NCBI RefSeq assembly: GCF_027579695.1 | Contig: NC_083575.1 | Span: forward strand, 33,082,382 to 33,146,381 | Length of the DNA: 64,000 nucleotides | Reading direction: 5' to 3' | Source: Neoarius graeffei | Lineage: Eukaryota; Chordata; Actinopteri; Siluriformes; Ariidae | In this document: in pieces, positions 23,272 through 35,447 of the stretch | Layout of the letters: the number at the start of each line of letters is the position of its first letter | How positions within the stretch are numbered: the stretch's first letter is position 1 | Notes under the pieces: generated by a model | What the model saw: the letters and a program-made list of their open reading frames with translations, nothing else | What the model was told of the DNA's origin: nothing | The model's database searches: none | Made by a program: the position numbers and the translations under genes

Positions 23272-23517
23272 ACAACTATAACACTAGATTTAACAGTAAT
23301 ATTCAAAAAACAGCAGCCAATAGAAACCGGGGCTTGTGGACATCTACAGATTTTGATGTAGACGATTGGAACAAGTGAGAATTCCTTGACAGAAGTGACA
23401 CCATTAAGGAAGTTTTAAAAAGGCCTCTGCAAAATAGTTTTCTAGTATGTTTTGCCAAAATAGTCTTCCTCTCTCTCTCTCTTTCTAAAAAAAATTATCT
23501 CATATATATATTATTAT
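23272..23517. other. AT-rich spacer, nothing recognised
   Basis: Between the proposed ERV1 LTR end and the SINE I see only a CT run and AT-rich sequence. Confidence 0.5.
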
Positions 23518-23892
23518 GGGCGGCACGGTGGTGTAGTGGTTAGCGCTGTCACCTCACAGCAAGAAGGTCCGGGTTCGAGCCCCGTGGCCGGCGAGGGCCT
23601 TTCTGTGCAGAGTTTGCATGTTCTCCCCGTGTCCGCGTGGGTTTCCTCCGGGTGCTCCGGTTTCCCCCACAGTCCAAAGACATGCAGGTCAGGTTAACTG
23701 GTGACTCTAAATTGACCGTAGGTGTGAATGTGAGTATGAATGGTTGTCTGTGTCTATGTGTCAGCCCTGTGATGACCTGGCGACTTGTCCAGGGTGTACC
23801 CTGCCTTTCGCCCGTAGTCAGCTGGGATAGGCTCCAGCTTGCCTGCGACCCTGTAGAAGGACAAAGCGGCTAGAGATAATGAGATGAGATGA
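23518..23892 (+). mobile_element. tRNA-derived SINE (copy 1)
   Basis: The head GGCGGCACGGTGGTGTAGTGG carries a Pol III A-box (TGTAGTGG) and B-box (GGTTCGAGCCC). The body is shared with 31523-31909 and 32500-32875, and the tail is GATAATGAGATGAGATGA. Common in teleosts; I do not assign a family name. It abuts the truncated ERV2 pol. Confidence 0.85.
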
Positions 23893-24640
23893 AATAGGCT
23901 ACAGGTCTTAATCTATCCCTGTGCTTCTGCAAAAGAACAGAGGTCATGAAACCCTTCTTTTCATCTACAGTTTGAACAAATGGTTTATTGCAGTCAGGCA
24001 ATCCCAGAGTGGGTGTGGTCTGCAGAGCGCTCTTTAGGGCCAGGAATGCTTTTTCAGCCTCTGGTGTCCATACGACAGGTGACGAAGTGGTGAGGGATGA
24101 ACCATGCACGAGCTCTCTCACTGGGCTTTCCAGGATGGAATAATTTGGAATGAATGCTCTGCAATAGGAACACATACCCAAAAATGACAAAACTTTTTCG
24201 CAGTGATCGGCTTGGGAATTTTCTGAATAGCTGAGACTCTGTCCGCAGACAGCATTTTCCCCTCCCCTGTGATGTCATGCCCTAAGAAATGCACCTTCTG
24301 TTTTGCAAACTGTAGTTTTGTGAGGCTAGCCTTATGACCCTCCTTAGCGAGGTGTCACAGTAGCGTTATGGTGTCATCTTCACATTGAGCTTTAGTTGGG
24401 GCACAAATCATTAAATTGTCAACATACTGCAGCAAAGCCGATCCTGGTGACAAAGTTAACGAAGCGAGGCTGTCTCTGAGGCACTGGTTGTATATGGTTG
24501 GGGACTCACAGTAACCCTGGCACAAACAAGTGAAAGTGTATGGATGACCATCATACATAAAGGCAAACTAGTACTGGCTGTTTTTATGTAGAGGAATAGA
24601 AAAGAATACATTTACTAAGTCCACCACTGAAAACCACTTA
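23893..24640 (-). pseudogene. ERV2 reverse transcriptase fossil
   Basis: Finger and palm fragments: YTFTCLCQGYCESPTIYNQ, the polymerase box region LLQYVDNLMIC, then a thumb/connection part with LGMCSYCRAFIPNY and LGLPDCNKPF. Fossil. Confidence 0.7.
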
Positions 24641-24643
24641 CTG

Positions 24644-26278
24644 TCAGCGGGAACCTGACAGGCCCAAAATGGTGTATGGATTAGGTACGTCAGGCACACA
24701 CAGAACAACCGCAGCATTGACTGCTTGCAGATCTTGGACAAACCTCCACTCATTGGGCTGGGACAGTTTTCTTGCCTTCTTAACAGGGAAAATAGGAGTG
24801 CGCACTGGAGAGTCCAGACAAGGGACAATTACACCTGCCTTCAGCAACGAATCAAAGACCGGTCTTACACCTGCGATTGCTTTTGGTTTGAGTGGGTACT
24901 GGGTCTTTCTAGGCCTGAAATCTGATTTTGGTGTGATCACCACTGGTTCAGCATTCTTTATTAGGCCTACATCATGTTTACCCTTCGCCCAGACAGAATT
25001 TGGAACTCTCGCCAATTTGGGGTGCACCTCTGCTGGAGTTATGCCTGTGGAAACAGAGACAAACAGGCCACTATGGCTGGGGTCCCCAGTACCCTGGTCA
25101 TCATTGGCTAATATTACACTGCACTCAACATGCACACGCATAGCATGACTTTGTTTGTAGACCCCAAACCTTTGACAAAACAACACACTAGGGTCCTCTG
25201 TTTGGGACCATTCATTGCCATTGGCTGCACACTTCTTGACCCATTTCCCCACATCTTTCCAATGGGTGGCTCGTGGCTTTGCTAATGAGACATGGGGTAT
25301 GGAATTAACGATGTCAATGAAATCATGCTGGCAGCAACCGACCTCAAAGTCCTCTGACATGAGGCTGCACATAACATGTTTGAGAACACTGCGATGAACA
25401 TTGATGCAGCTGTTCGGACAACAAGTAAGATGGACCTGCACAGCGCAATAATGTTTAGACCAATATGTAGTTTTGAAGGTCAAGATGAATCTTTCACGTG
25501 TGTGGGGATCTGCAAACCAAGTCTTTTCAAACTCTACATCTTGCCCTTGGTGAACATGTGCTGTGAAATGCAAATCTTCCTCTTTCATATAATCTGTGTC
25601 AACTGATGAGGTGTTCAAGTGTGCAAGCTGTTCAAGGTGTTTGGGAGTTTGTGTGAGTTGATCTGAGCAGAGCTGCCAGACATACACATACAGGGGGCTT
25701 CCAAGACCATACTGCACACCGCACATTTCATTTACTTCAATAGTTAGTCCATCTGGAGTGGATGTGAGACTTACTCCTAATTTGGACATTAAATAGCGTG
25801 CTAACAAATTTACTGGACATGTATGTGAGATGAGGAATGAGTGGGACATAACTATTCCTCCCTCGCTTTTACATGGGAGGTTGACTGAGAAAGTTTTGGT
25901 TACAGGTCGTCCTGAGATGCCCATCATCTGAATAGAATTTGTGCTGAGCGGTGGGTCTACTGGAAGTACCCCATGTTGTATGACTGAGTGTCCCACTCCA
26001 GAATCTACTAAGAAAGTCAACACATGCCCACATACAGTGAGGGGCATACAAGGGAGTTTAGAGAAGGGAGTAGTTGTGTATTTTAACAAACTTAATGCAA
26101 CTTCAGGTGTATCTACCTGGACTGGTGTATTGGGCGTTTCTGTGTAGTCTTGCTGTTGCATGCAGGTGCTGCTACTAATGTGTTTAACATTATGTGAATG
26201 TTCCTGTCTATGTGTATCATCAGGTGTGTGTGTGTTACCTCCCCTGTTCTCTGTGCAGGGCCCATTCCCAGAGTCCAC
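24644..26278 (-). pseudogene. ERV2 protease, unusual ~200-residue module, start of RT
   Basis: A 544-codon open stretch. Residues ~80-190 are retropepsin-like, with FLVDSGVGHSVI as active-site region. Residues ~440-540 are RT start (VWAKGKHDVGLI, then PIFPVKK and FVQDLQAVN). Between them, roughly residues 215-420, is a segment I cannot match to any domain, with 8-9 cysteines and several histidines. ERV1 has only a short linker here. No dUTPase motifs are visible. Fossil. Confidence 0.65.
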
Positions 26279-26281
26279 CCG

Positions 26282-27751
26282 TCAGTCTGCTTTGCTGTAC
26301 TCCTCATGGGGCCTCTGTTTGCTACTGTGGAGACAATCTCGAGCAATGTGTCCTTTCTGACTGCAGTGGTAGCAGGTTGCGCCTTTCATCCAGGGCGGGT
26401 CACCCCAGGTCATCCTGCCTCGGCCCCTACCTCGACCTCTTCTTCTAGGTCCAGGCTGAGCAGTCTGGAGAAGAGTGAGAGTGGCGGCATGTAGGTCTTG
26501 GTCTCTTTTTGTTGACTCTGTCTTCTCCGTCTCTTTCAGCAGCCTTTCTGTGTGCACAGCATACTGCTTGAGCTTGGTGAGGCTCAGGAGTGCCCTCCAC
26601 TGCAGCCAGGGTCATGGGCCTGGTCAGGCCACTGTGTTTCTCATGCGTGGCAGTGAGATGAGCAAGAAACGCTGACACCACTTCACTATCTTCTTGCTTA
26701 CACATATTGATCTTAGTCATGTCTATATTCAAGGGAAAAGCTTCGATCAGATGAGCACAGAGAGCAGTGAGGGTATTTTTATACTCACTATTGCCATCCG
26801 CTGGTTGGCTTCTGGCCACTCTCTGGACACCTTGCTCCAATCTATACCCATTTTGGTCATGAGCAGGTGGCAAAGTTCATGGGTGGTTGGTCGGAATTCT
26901 CTGCAAAATATCAACAGTTCGTTACCAAATCTCTTTCCTCCTACCTCTCTCATGTTGGGAAGGGATGCCATGCTTTCCTTGATATCAGCTGTCATCCAGG
27001 GTCTGTGGACTAGAAGCACGCAGTCAGTTCCAGCCACTTTCACCGTTGGAAGATGAAGAACTTCAGACTTTAGGTTACAGCCTTGTGGACCCACTGGTGA
27101 GCATGTGGTCAGGTCCAGGAGGGTGTCTCTTCCGTCGCCATATGCAAGACTGGCTCTCTTGTGTGACAGAGAAGTGAGGGGAGGCGCTGACGCTGGAGGC
27201 GGCTGGTAGGCTGGGAGAGATTCCAGAGGCTTAGGGGTTTTTTTTTGCTTTGTCTCGACTTCTCCCCCTTTCTGTGGGTGAGGCACTTGTGGGAGTGATG
27301 CTCCACCTTGCTGAGGAGGCAGTGTGTGTCGGGCTGTTGGGGCAGACTCCAGGTCAGGGTCCATCTGAAATTTCAAACACTGAGAAGAGGGTGAGAGCCC
27401 TGCCTGTCATTTCTCTCTTTTGTACTCTCTCTTAAGTCTTTCTTCTTTCCATGCAGAAAATGCCCTCCAGTCCCCTAAGAACTTATCATCTGCAGACTCT
27501 TCTTTTTCCTTCTGTTTCAACTTTTCTTCTAACTGTTCTATCTGCCTGGGACTAAAACTGCCCTTCTCAGGAAATCCTAAGTCCTTTACCCATATGTCAA
27601 ACTGTGCCAAACAATCCTTGCCATATGAGGTTTTCATAAACTGGATGTTTGGGCTGTCATAGGAATGCCCAATTCTTATTATAGCACATGTAGCCTCAGG
27701 CTTACTTGCTTTTTTCTTTTCTTTCCCTAACTTGCTGTTTCTGTTCCCCAT
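26282..27751 (-). pseudogene. ERV2 gag fossil
   Basis: 27751-27407 begins MGNRNSK, a likely N-myristoylated matrix. 27376-26747 has Pro-rich and capsid-like sequence. 26557-26282 is nucleocapsid, with an Arg-Gly run followed by CYHCSQKGHIARDC. Fossil. Confidence 0.75.
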
Positions 27752-28533
27752 CGTACACTGTTATATCAATAGGTTGTGACAACAATGGCTGAGTTTCTTT
27801 ACTAGGATCACAAGAAGAATAGGTTGGACTATGTCCAAAAATGTGACACAATAATCCTTTAGGTATGTTCTTATTAGTAAACAATTTGTCTGACATATAC
27901 CTTAAGCTAAAAGTAGTTATCATTTAGCACAACAAGCTCAAAGACAACTCACACATGTGTACAAGATCTATTTCTCTGTTTCAGAATTTGGAGGAGGACA
28001 GTACTCTGTTAATTCATCAATATTTTGCGTGCACACCGGTGTGTCTTGGCGACTTCATAATTGAACCTCTCTAATCCGTTCCTACGACGGGCCAGTTGTT
28101 CACACAGAACAAAGGGAGCAAGATTCAATTCTTTCCCAGTTACGAATCGCTGAATATGAATCCATCGAAACACGCCCCCTTACTTCACTCTCTCAAGTAG
28201 GTGAGCCGTTACCCAGTCGTCACTTAGGTGGATTTTTCTCTTACACAACCCAATAAACTACTCGCAGTTTATTGTCTCAAAATTGTGTTTTATCCATTTC
28301 TGCAAACATATTGATGATACCACAGCTTAGCAGTCCTCCTGGACTAGGACAAATTTCTGTCCATCTCTTACATCAGTCTTTAAATACTGTTTCCACTAAT
28401 TTCTTTACACAAGAATGCAAAGTTATCACTTACTGGTTCAGTGAGCCCTGACAGTCTGGTCTCTCGTCCAAGTTCTCAGCTCCGCACCATGGCCTTGGGA
28501 GTGTCCCATCGTCCGAGGATCAGACACATAGGG

Positions 28534-28550
28534 CCTACCCAGGGATGCCA
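28534..28550 (-). other. ERV2 primer-binding site (candidate)
   Basis: Minus-strand TGGCATCCCTGGGTAGG, three bases from the LTR edge at 28554, the same spacing as in ERV1. The tRNA is not identified. Confidence 0.5.
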
Positions 28551-28553
28551 AAT

Positions 28554-29035
28554 TGTAATGGAAACTTCTAATAAACACTTCAGAATGCTTTTCAGTTGTC
28601 TTTTCAGTTATTTATTATAGTAGAGCTTATAAAACAGAGATATAAAACAGGGGAAGGAAAGAAGAAGAAGAGAAGAAGAAGAGAAGAAGAAGACACCACC
28701 TCAGGTGATGCCGAGAGTGCGCACTCTGAGTTGTGTCTTAGTGGCTGTTATCTATTATACTCTAAAGGCATTCACCTACTGTTCATGTCTGTACATGATT
28801 GGCTCAAGGCTTGGCCTTGAAGTTAGACATCGGCTCTTTGTTAAAGCAGACAAACCGGTGTGCTCTAATTAAGCACTGCAGATGCATGGTCAGGCATAAA
28901 CAAGGCAGTGTGCTTATCACCAGCCATTGAGCCAAAGGCATAGAAACACAGAGAATAGGAATGTTCATTCACTAAATTTCCTTCACACTATACACAAATC
29001 AAAACTAAATGACCACACTGCACTGTACATTTCAA
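28554..29035 (-). repeat. ERV2 5' LTR (right edge uncertain)
   Basis: Starts TGTAATGG in plus orientation beside the primer site. AATAAA on the minus strand lies near 28610. It includes a GAA/AGA-rich run (28658-28693). The right edge could be near 29035 or as far as about 29322. Confidence 0.45.
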
Positions 29036-29530
29036 TGGAAAACCAGTCGGGTTAAAAGCAGACACAGGAGCCAAGTGCAGCATAATTCCTGAAACTTTAT
29101 TCACAGCAATCAGCATTTAAAGGGGACAAATTATGAAAAACACACTTTTCAGTGCTTGTCTATATAGATTTGGATATCTTGAGTACCTACCAACCCACAA
29201 ACTCTAAAATAAGACAACCCAGTCAGTTTGCTTTGGGCTGCCTATTTCAGAAATCGTGCTTAACAAGCCATTCAGATTATTGTCTCCTTTCTATGTCACA
29301 AGGGGAACTCATTAGAATTACACCACCCACTCATTTGAATATCTCCTCTCATGGCTTTGTGAATAAATATTGATGAGGAAAGTATGACCTGATTGGCTGG
29401 GAGATGAGGAAGGGTGAGGTGAGCAGTGGTTCATTATCATTGAAAGGAACAGGCACTGAAATTGGCCATTTTGAACAGGGTTGTTTAGATGGGATGAGAA
29501 GGGTGGTGTGGTGCTTTATCCTTGTGGCAT
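29036..29530. other. Unclassified sequence, no gene seen
   Basis: No coding signal. It has the look of a dispersed repeat, but I cannot name it or define ends. Confidence 0.3.
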
Positions 29531-29559
29531 TTTGACCAAAGCATGTCACAGACATTTAA

Positions 29560-31260
29560 CATGGATCTCAGGGAACTATCAACTTGTGGAAATAATGTCA
29601 ACTTGTGGTATATCACCTTTAAATATTTAAAGAAATTATGCACATCAAGAAACACAAAGCTGGTTTCTTATCGTGGCAAGGAGATTTACACAGTTGGCCA
29701 CACAATTCTCACCACTGCCACACATCAATTCCATATGATGCTACATGAGGTACATAGCCTTCAGTTTTATGTGGTGAAGACAAATTTACAACCTTTACTA
29801 GGCCTGTCAGACTGTCTTCACATGGGGTTAATATCTCTCAACAAAGTCCATCATGTTGCAGTGGATCATATTCCAACCTTCTCAAAGCAGATCCAAGCTA
29901 AATATGCTGACCATTTTAAAGAAGAAATGGGCAAGCTCCCAGAGACTTAATCAATGAAGTTAGACCCAGAAGAGAATCCTGTCATCAAATCTACACACAA
30001 GATTCCAGTAGCCATGCAAGACAAGGTCAAAGCAGAATTGTAAAGAATAGTGAGCATCCTCACTCCAGTCTCAGAACCTACAGAATGAATATCAGCAATG
30101 GTCGCTGCCCACAAAAATAATTCAGATGGCATAAGACCCCAGAGATCTCAACAAAGCCCATAAATGCCAGCATAATCCAATATGTAATGTAGAAGAGATT
30201 GCCACTAAAATGCAGAACCCAACAGTCTTCTCAGTTCTTGATACTAAGAGCTCCTTTTGACAAATATAACTGGATCACAATTGATCCATGCTAACAACAT
30301 TCAGCACACCCTTTGGAAGTTTCAAATTTCTTAGAATGCCATTTTGAATTAATTCAGCCAGTGAGGTATTCCAGCATGCAGTCCCTGACAACATCCACAG
30401 ATTACAGTGCTTCCTAGGTACGATCAACTACCTTGGAAAATTCATTCCAAATTTCAGTTATTTCAAATTTCAGCAATTACATCTATGGGAAACAAGTCCA
30501 CATTGAAACAGTTCCCCAACCACTGGTCACAATACTGCAAGCCCATACACACTGTGCCAGTGTTGCTGCAACTTATGATGCTGATACTCTAAAAATATAA
30601 TTTTACAATAGCCTAATTTGTCACATGCTCTCAGAAAAACACAGAGCAACATAGTGATAAGGGAGCAGACTTCTAGTTCATGTCAGTCAAACACATCTCT
30701 TCATCAAGGCTCAACAAACTAAGGGAACACACATCTTCAGACCCAACATTCCAACACCTAAGCTAAATGATTATCCAGGGTTGGTCAAAACATCAGACAA
30801 AACTCTCAGCTAAGCTCTGTCAATACTTCCCCCACAGAGATGAACTCAGCATAGAAGACAGGGTCATGATGAGAGGTACAATTGTGTTCTGGCCCAACAT
30901 GAACAGAGACATCGAATGGGTGACAACCTCATGATCTGTCTGCAACAGTATGAAGCTTCATAATCAGGAAGCGCCATTCTGACTGCACATTACTCCAGAC
31001 CTGCCCTGGTCAAATGTCACAACAGATATCTTTGAATGGAATGGTCAACATCATCTTATCCTAATCAACTTTTATTCAGGTTCAAGTTCAAGGTATTCTG
31101 TTTTGAAAAAGAGCTACTTTGTAATATAACATCTACAGCAGTCATCACAAAGCTCAAAAAACATTTCTTAGTGCATGGAAGTCCACACAAAGTCATTTCA
31201 GACAACTGTTGGATTTTAATTATGAATTTCAGAGACATCAGTCCTTAATCTCTCACAAAA
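29560..31260 (+). pseudogene. Decayed Ty3/gypsy pol relic
   Basis: In order: the end of a protease (LLGLSDCLHMGL), RT fragments (KIPVAMQDKVKAEL, TPVSEPTE, FGSFKFL-like), and integrase pieces (VFWPNMNRDIEW, then ITPDLPWSNVTTDIFEW, then HGSPHKVISDN). Heavily decayed with no LTRs recognised; much older than elements A and B. Fossil. Confidence 0.7.
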
Positions 31261-31522
31261 TACTATGGTATTGTTTGTCAGGAAATCTTAGGGCCTTGGA
31301 AACCAAAGTTTATGTAAATGCAAAGGACCCTGAAAAAACAAAGGACTAAGCAATCTGCCAGTCAGTGGTTGGCAATCAAACAAATGCCCCTTTTGTGTTT
31401 GTCTGTACACACCCATTTATCTGTCTGTAGGAAGATTGGAGAGGCACAGAATCCAAAGTGTTTGAAGTCCAGTGTGATGTTTCCCCAGTCTGTAATGATT
31501 TGGGGTGCTATGTCATCTGCTG

Positions 31523-31909
31523 AGGGGTGGCACTGTGGTGTAGTGGTTAGCACTGTCGTCTCACAGCAAGAAGGTCCTGGGTTCGAGCCCAGTGGCCAGC
31601 GAGGGCCTTCCTGTGTGGAGTTTGCATGCTCTCCCCATGTCCGCGTGGGTTTCCTCCGGGTGCTCTGGTTTCCCCCACAGTCCAAAGGCATGCAGGTTAG
31701 GCTAATTGGTGACTCTAAATTGACCGTAGGTGTGAGTGTGAATGGTTGTCTGTGTCTATGTGTTAGCCCTGCGATGACCTGGCGACTTGTCCAGGGTGTA
31801 CCCTGCCTCTCGCCCATAGTCAGCTGGGATAGGCTCCAGCTTGCCTGCGACCCTGTAGGACAGGATAAGTGGCTACAGATAATAGATGGATGGATGGATA
31901 GATGGATGG
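31523..31909 (+). mobile_element. tRNA-derived SINE (copy 2) inside the Tc1 relic
   Basis: Same family as 23518-23892, ending in GATGGATGGATG repeats. Flanked by the 13-bp target-site duplication ATGTCATCTGCTG (31510-31522 and 31910-31922). Confidence 0.93.
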
Positions 31910-32499
31910 ATGTCATCTGCTGGTGTTGGTCCACTGTTTTATCAAGTCCAATGTCAATGCAATCATCCACCAGGAAATTTTAGAGCACTTCATGCTTCTA
32001 TCTCCTGACAAGCTTTATGTAGATGCTGATTTCCTTTTCCAGTAGGACTTAGCAGTTGCCCACAGTGCCAAAACTACTACCAAATGGTTTGCTGGCTATG
32101 ATATTACTGTGCTTGACTGGCCATCCAACTCGCCTGACTTGAAGCCCACAGAGAATTGCTGGGGTATTATCAAATGGAAGATGAGAAACACTCAACCCAA
32201 AAATACAGATGAGCTGAAGGCCATTATCAAAGCAATATTGGCTTCAATAACACCTCAGCAGTGCAACAGGCCACAGACACTGATGTAGTAATTCATGGTA
32301 AAGGAGCCCAAATCAAGTATTGAGTGTATAAATTAACATACATTTCAGAATTTGGACTTTTCTTTCTTGTAAATCCTTTTTTGATTGATCTTAGGAAATA
32401 TTATAATTGGGGATACTAGATATCTGATTTTCATGAGCTATAAGCCATAATCATTAAAACCAAAACAAAAAAAGCTTAAAATATTTCACTTTGTGTAAT

Positions 32500-32875
32500 C
32501 TCATCTCATCTCATTATCTCTAGCCGCTTTATCCTTCTACAGGGTCGCAGGCAAGCTGGAGCCTATCCCAGCTGACTATGGGCAAAAGGCGGGGTACACC
32601 CTGGACAAGTCGCCAGGTCATCACAGGGCTGACACATAGACACAGACAACCATTCACACTCACATTCACACCTACGGTCAATTTAGAGCCACCAGTTAAC
32701 CTAACCTGCATGTCTTTGGACTGTGGGGGAAACCGGAGCACCCGGAGGAAACCCACGCGGACACGGGGAGAACATGCAAACTCCACACAGAAAGGCCCTC
32801 GCCGGCCCCGGGGCTCGAACCCAGGACCTTCTTGCTGTGAGGCAACAGCGCTAACCACTACACCACCGTGCCGCC
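32500..32875 (-). mobile_element. tRNA-derived SINE (copy 3), inverted
   Basis: Minus-strand copy of the same family, flanked by the 12-bp duplication ACTTTGTGTAAT (32488-32499 and 32876-32887). It sits in the 3' end of the same Tc1 relic. Confidence 0.93.
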
Positions 32876-32984
32876 ACTTTGTGTAATGAATATAGAATAT
32901 ATGAAAGTTTACCTTTTTTAATTAATTTACAAAAAAATTTTTTCACGATATTCTAATTGTTTGAGATACACTAATATATATGAG

Positions 32985-33310
32985 GTTAGATGTTTCTTGT
33001 CTCAGGTAGGCTCTGAAAAGCTGGTTCATGCTTTTATATCTAGTAGACTAGATTACTTTAATGCACTTTTTGCTGGACTGACAAAACAGGTGTTAAATAA
33101 ACTCCAGCTCACCCAGAATGCTGCAGCCAGAATATTACCTGAAACAAAATGATTCAAACACATCAGTCCTATCTTAACGTCTCTTCATTGGCTCCCAGTT
33201 AAACAAATAATTGATTTAAAAATATTTATTGCTTTTAAATCTATGGTTGGCTTAGCTCCTTCCGACATTGCTGATATGCTCACTGAATACACATGTCAGA
33301 TCCCTTAGAT
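32985..33310 (+). pseudogene. L2-like LINE reverse transcriptase, part 1
   Basis: Encodes the RT C-terminal pattern LVHAFISSRLDYFNALFAGL, then LQLTQNAAARIL, and LHWLPVKQIIDLKI in a shifted frame. It breaks off at CCTTAGAT (33303-33310) and resumes after the same octamer at 49908. It is a 5'-truncated copy with at least one frame change. Confidence 0.75.
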
Positions 33311-33540
33311 AAGCATTTCTTAACCACTGGGCCATGACCCATTAGTGAGCTGTGAAATGCCATCTAGTGAGCTGCGAATTTTTTTTCAAGTTGAAGCTAA
33401 TTTTTAGTAGGGTACAATTGCTGAGTTGTATCCAACGTCACATCCGCCTCATTAGATATGCAAGACAGGAAGTGGTGGTCAGCTGAGCTCACTGTTTACA
33501 AAGTATTACTATCATGGTGGTGCCTTAGTAGTCATTAAAA

Positions 33541-33767
33541 TGCCCTATGCTTGTGTTGTTTTGGGCTGCTTGAATCGAACAAACTGTGAAACTGATAAAA
33601 GTTTCTTCCAGGTTCCCCGTGAAGTGATAAGAACAGGTGAAAGAGCAAAAGCTTTTACCAAAAGATGACGAGAAAGGTGGCTCTTGAACCTTTCACTGTG
33701 ATAGAGGGGAGCCATGTTGAAGAATGCTTGAATTTGCAGTGATCACTTCATGAAAGGTTTGTAAATT
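33541..33767 (+). pseudogene. THAP zinc-finger fragment of the DNA transposon
   Basis: PYACVVLGCLNR...SFFQVP at the start and CSDHFMKG at the end give the C-x-C...C-x2-H pattern of THAP DNA-binding domains. The conserved middle (KRW region) is disrupted by an internal stop or frame change near 33660-33725. A splice donor (AAAG|GTTTGTAA) follows directly. The catalytic part is not seen and would have been in lost or displaced exons. Confidence 0.6.
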
Positions 33768-33866
33768 CCTCTGATTTATTTTACTTGGATTTGCAAATTG
33801 CTTTTCTTGCCATTTTCTCTTCTTTCGTGATGTTTTGAAGTTCAGAAAGTGCTTAAGTCCTCATGT

Positions 33867-34299
33867 TGACAGTAACGGCATTGAAAACACAAGCTCAGAA
33901 CAGCCTTCAAACATGGCTGCTCTGGACTACAACACCCAAGAGTCAGAGCACCCTCTGTCACCTGATTACTAATTGCACCTGTCTCTCATTCCTCAGCAAT
34001 CACCTCACCTACTTAAGCCCAGCTCTCACACACTCATGTCACGAAGTATTGTTTAGTGTTTCCGTGCCTAACTTTACTGAGCCATTTACTTTCTGCCTGA
34101 CTTCCTGTGTTTAGACTACTATCTACATTCAGTCTTCAACCTTGCTCTATTGTTTTCTCTGCATTATCCTGTTTGCCTATCGACCGGCCACTGCCTGTTA
34201 CTCTGATTACGATTCTTGCTCTTTGTTTTGGCTCAGTCTGCAGTTTGCTTCTCCCCGCTCTCCCCTGCACCTGCATCCGTAAGTGCCTGCACCCTGACA
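33867..34299 (+). repeat. Chromovirus 5' LTR
   Basis: Starts TGACAG and ends CTGACA; shares its first ~200 bases and its end with 40294-40533. Confidence 0.8.
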
Positions 34300-34306
34300 G
34301 AATACT

Positions 34307-35150
34307 TTGCCACCAATGGATGCAGCAGAGGAGGCAAAGCAGACTGCACTCAATGCTCAGGGGCACTTATTAGGTGAACATCAGCAGATGCTTAGCGTCC
34401 TCAACACTAGGATGGCGCAGCTCACTGCTGTTATGTCAGAGGCCCCCATCTTCTGCGTTCAGCTCATTTTACTACTGGAGAAGTTCTCAGGTGAAGCATC
34501 AAACTGTAAGGGATTTCTTCTTCAATGCTCCCTATATTTCTCCTCACTCACCGGAATCTCCAACAAACAGAAGATCACTAAATTTCTCATGTTACACACA
34601 GGCAAGGCTCTACAGTGGGCTAGTGTGATATGGGAGCACGGCAGTGAACACACTCCTATGATCATTTCTTGGATCTGTTTAAGCGAGTGTTTGATCACAA
34701 ACCCAAAGGAATAGAGGTTGGAGAGAGTCTCTTGTCCATCAAGCAGGAAATAGAAGAGTCACAGAGTATGCCCTGGACTTACGTACATTGGCTGCTGGTA
34801 GTGGTTGGAATGAGCCTACACTAAAAGCCACTTTTTGCCAAGGGTTACGTCCAGAGGTGCTGAATGAATTGGCCTATCGTGATGAACATCTATCCCTCGA
34901 CTCACTCCTTGATTTGACCATATGTCTGGACCACCTCATCACAAATAGACCCTCTCTGCAACCTACCACTAATCTGTCTCCTGCCACTAGCATGCCCACT
35001 TTTATGGAGGTTTCTCATGCTCAGCTAAAACAATCAGAGAGAGAGAGAGAAGATGGCAAGAGGGTCTGTGCTTCTACTGTGGTGAGTCCAGCCATCTCAT
35101 TGCTAAATGTCTTGTCTGTCCACCTCGGGGTGCTCTGGCTCAGTTAATAG
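34307..35150 (+). pseudogene. Chromovirus gag fossil
   Basis: MPPMDAAEEAKQTAL start, capsid motifs ASNCKGFLLQCSLYF and GKALQWASVIWE, then a CFYCG-type knuckle remnant near 35070. This Gag family is the one from which the mammalian RTL/PEG10 genes derive. Fossil. Confidence 0.7.
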
Positions 35151-35447
35151 TCCACTCAACCCAGTGAATTCCATATTTAGTTGTAAAGCACAACCCTTCA
35201 AATTACCTGTACTCTTGAAGCTGCCAGACTTGACCCATATCCTCTCTGCATTTATAGACTCGGGGCAGAGGGGAACTTCATTGACTGTTCAATCGTCCAG
35301 AGATTCAGCCTCCCCACAGACACCTTGCAAAGCCTGCTTAACATAAGGACCATTGACAGGTCCCATTGGGAATGGACTAATCTCTACTCATACAACCCCT
35401 CTACAGATTCAGGTGGGAGCTCACCATTCTGAACTCATTTCTCTATT

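Larger units (their letters stand above)
23893..28553 (-). mobile_element. ERV2, class I-like provirus, truncated after RT
   Basis: On the minus strand from 28553: primer site, leader, matrix, capsid, CCHC nucleocapsid, protease, an extra module, and RT. It stops at the SINE, and RNase H, integrase, env and the 3' LTR are absent from this place. It is clearly different in sequence from ERV1. Broken in several places; fossil. Confidence 0.8.
31430..32975 (+). pseudogene. Tc1-like transposon relic, 5'-truncated
   Basis: Transposase remnants on the plus strand: a MIWGAM-type motif (31497), then ADFLFQ-DLAVAHSAK where the second Asp region is expected, and DWPSNSPDLKPTENCW with the final acid of the DD34E triad. 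The 3' untranslated part and outer end (TTTCACTTTGTGTAAT...GATATTCTAATT) follow to about 32975. Interrupted by two SINEs. The N-terminal DNA-binding half and left inverted repeat are missing. Confidence 0.75.

Noticed and set aside
29036-29530. Extension of the ERV2 LTR to about 29322
   Set aside because: ATTACA there could pair with TGTAAT at 28554, but no second LTR is available to confirm it; left open.
31362-31970. Long frames within the SINE at 31.5 kb and likewise at 32529-32886 and 23637-23873
   Set aside because: They recur in every SINE copy in both directions and start or stop in flanking sequence; not genes.
33541-33767. Host THAP-domain gene
   Set aside because: It lies just inside a transposon terminus, is disrupted, and is bounded by the 8-bp duplication of that element.
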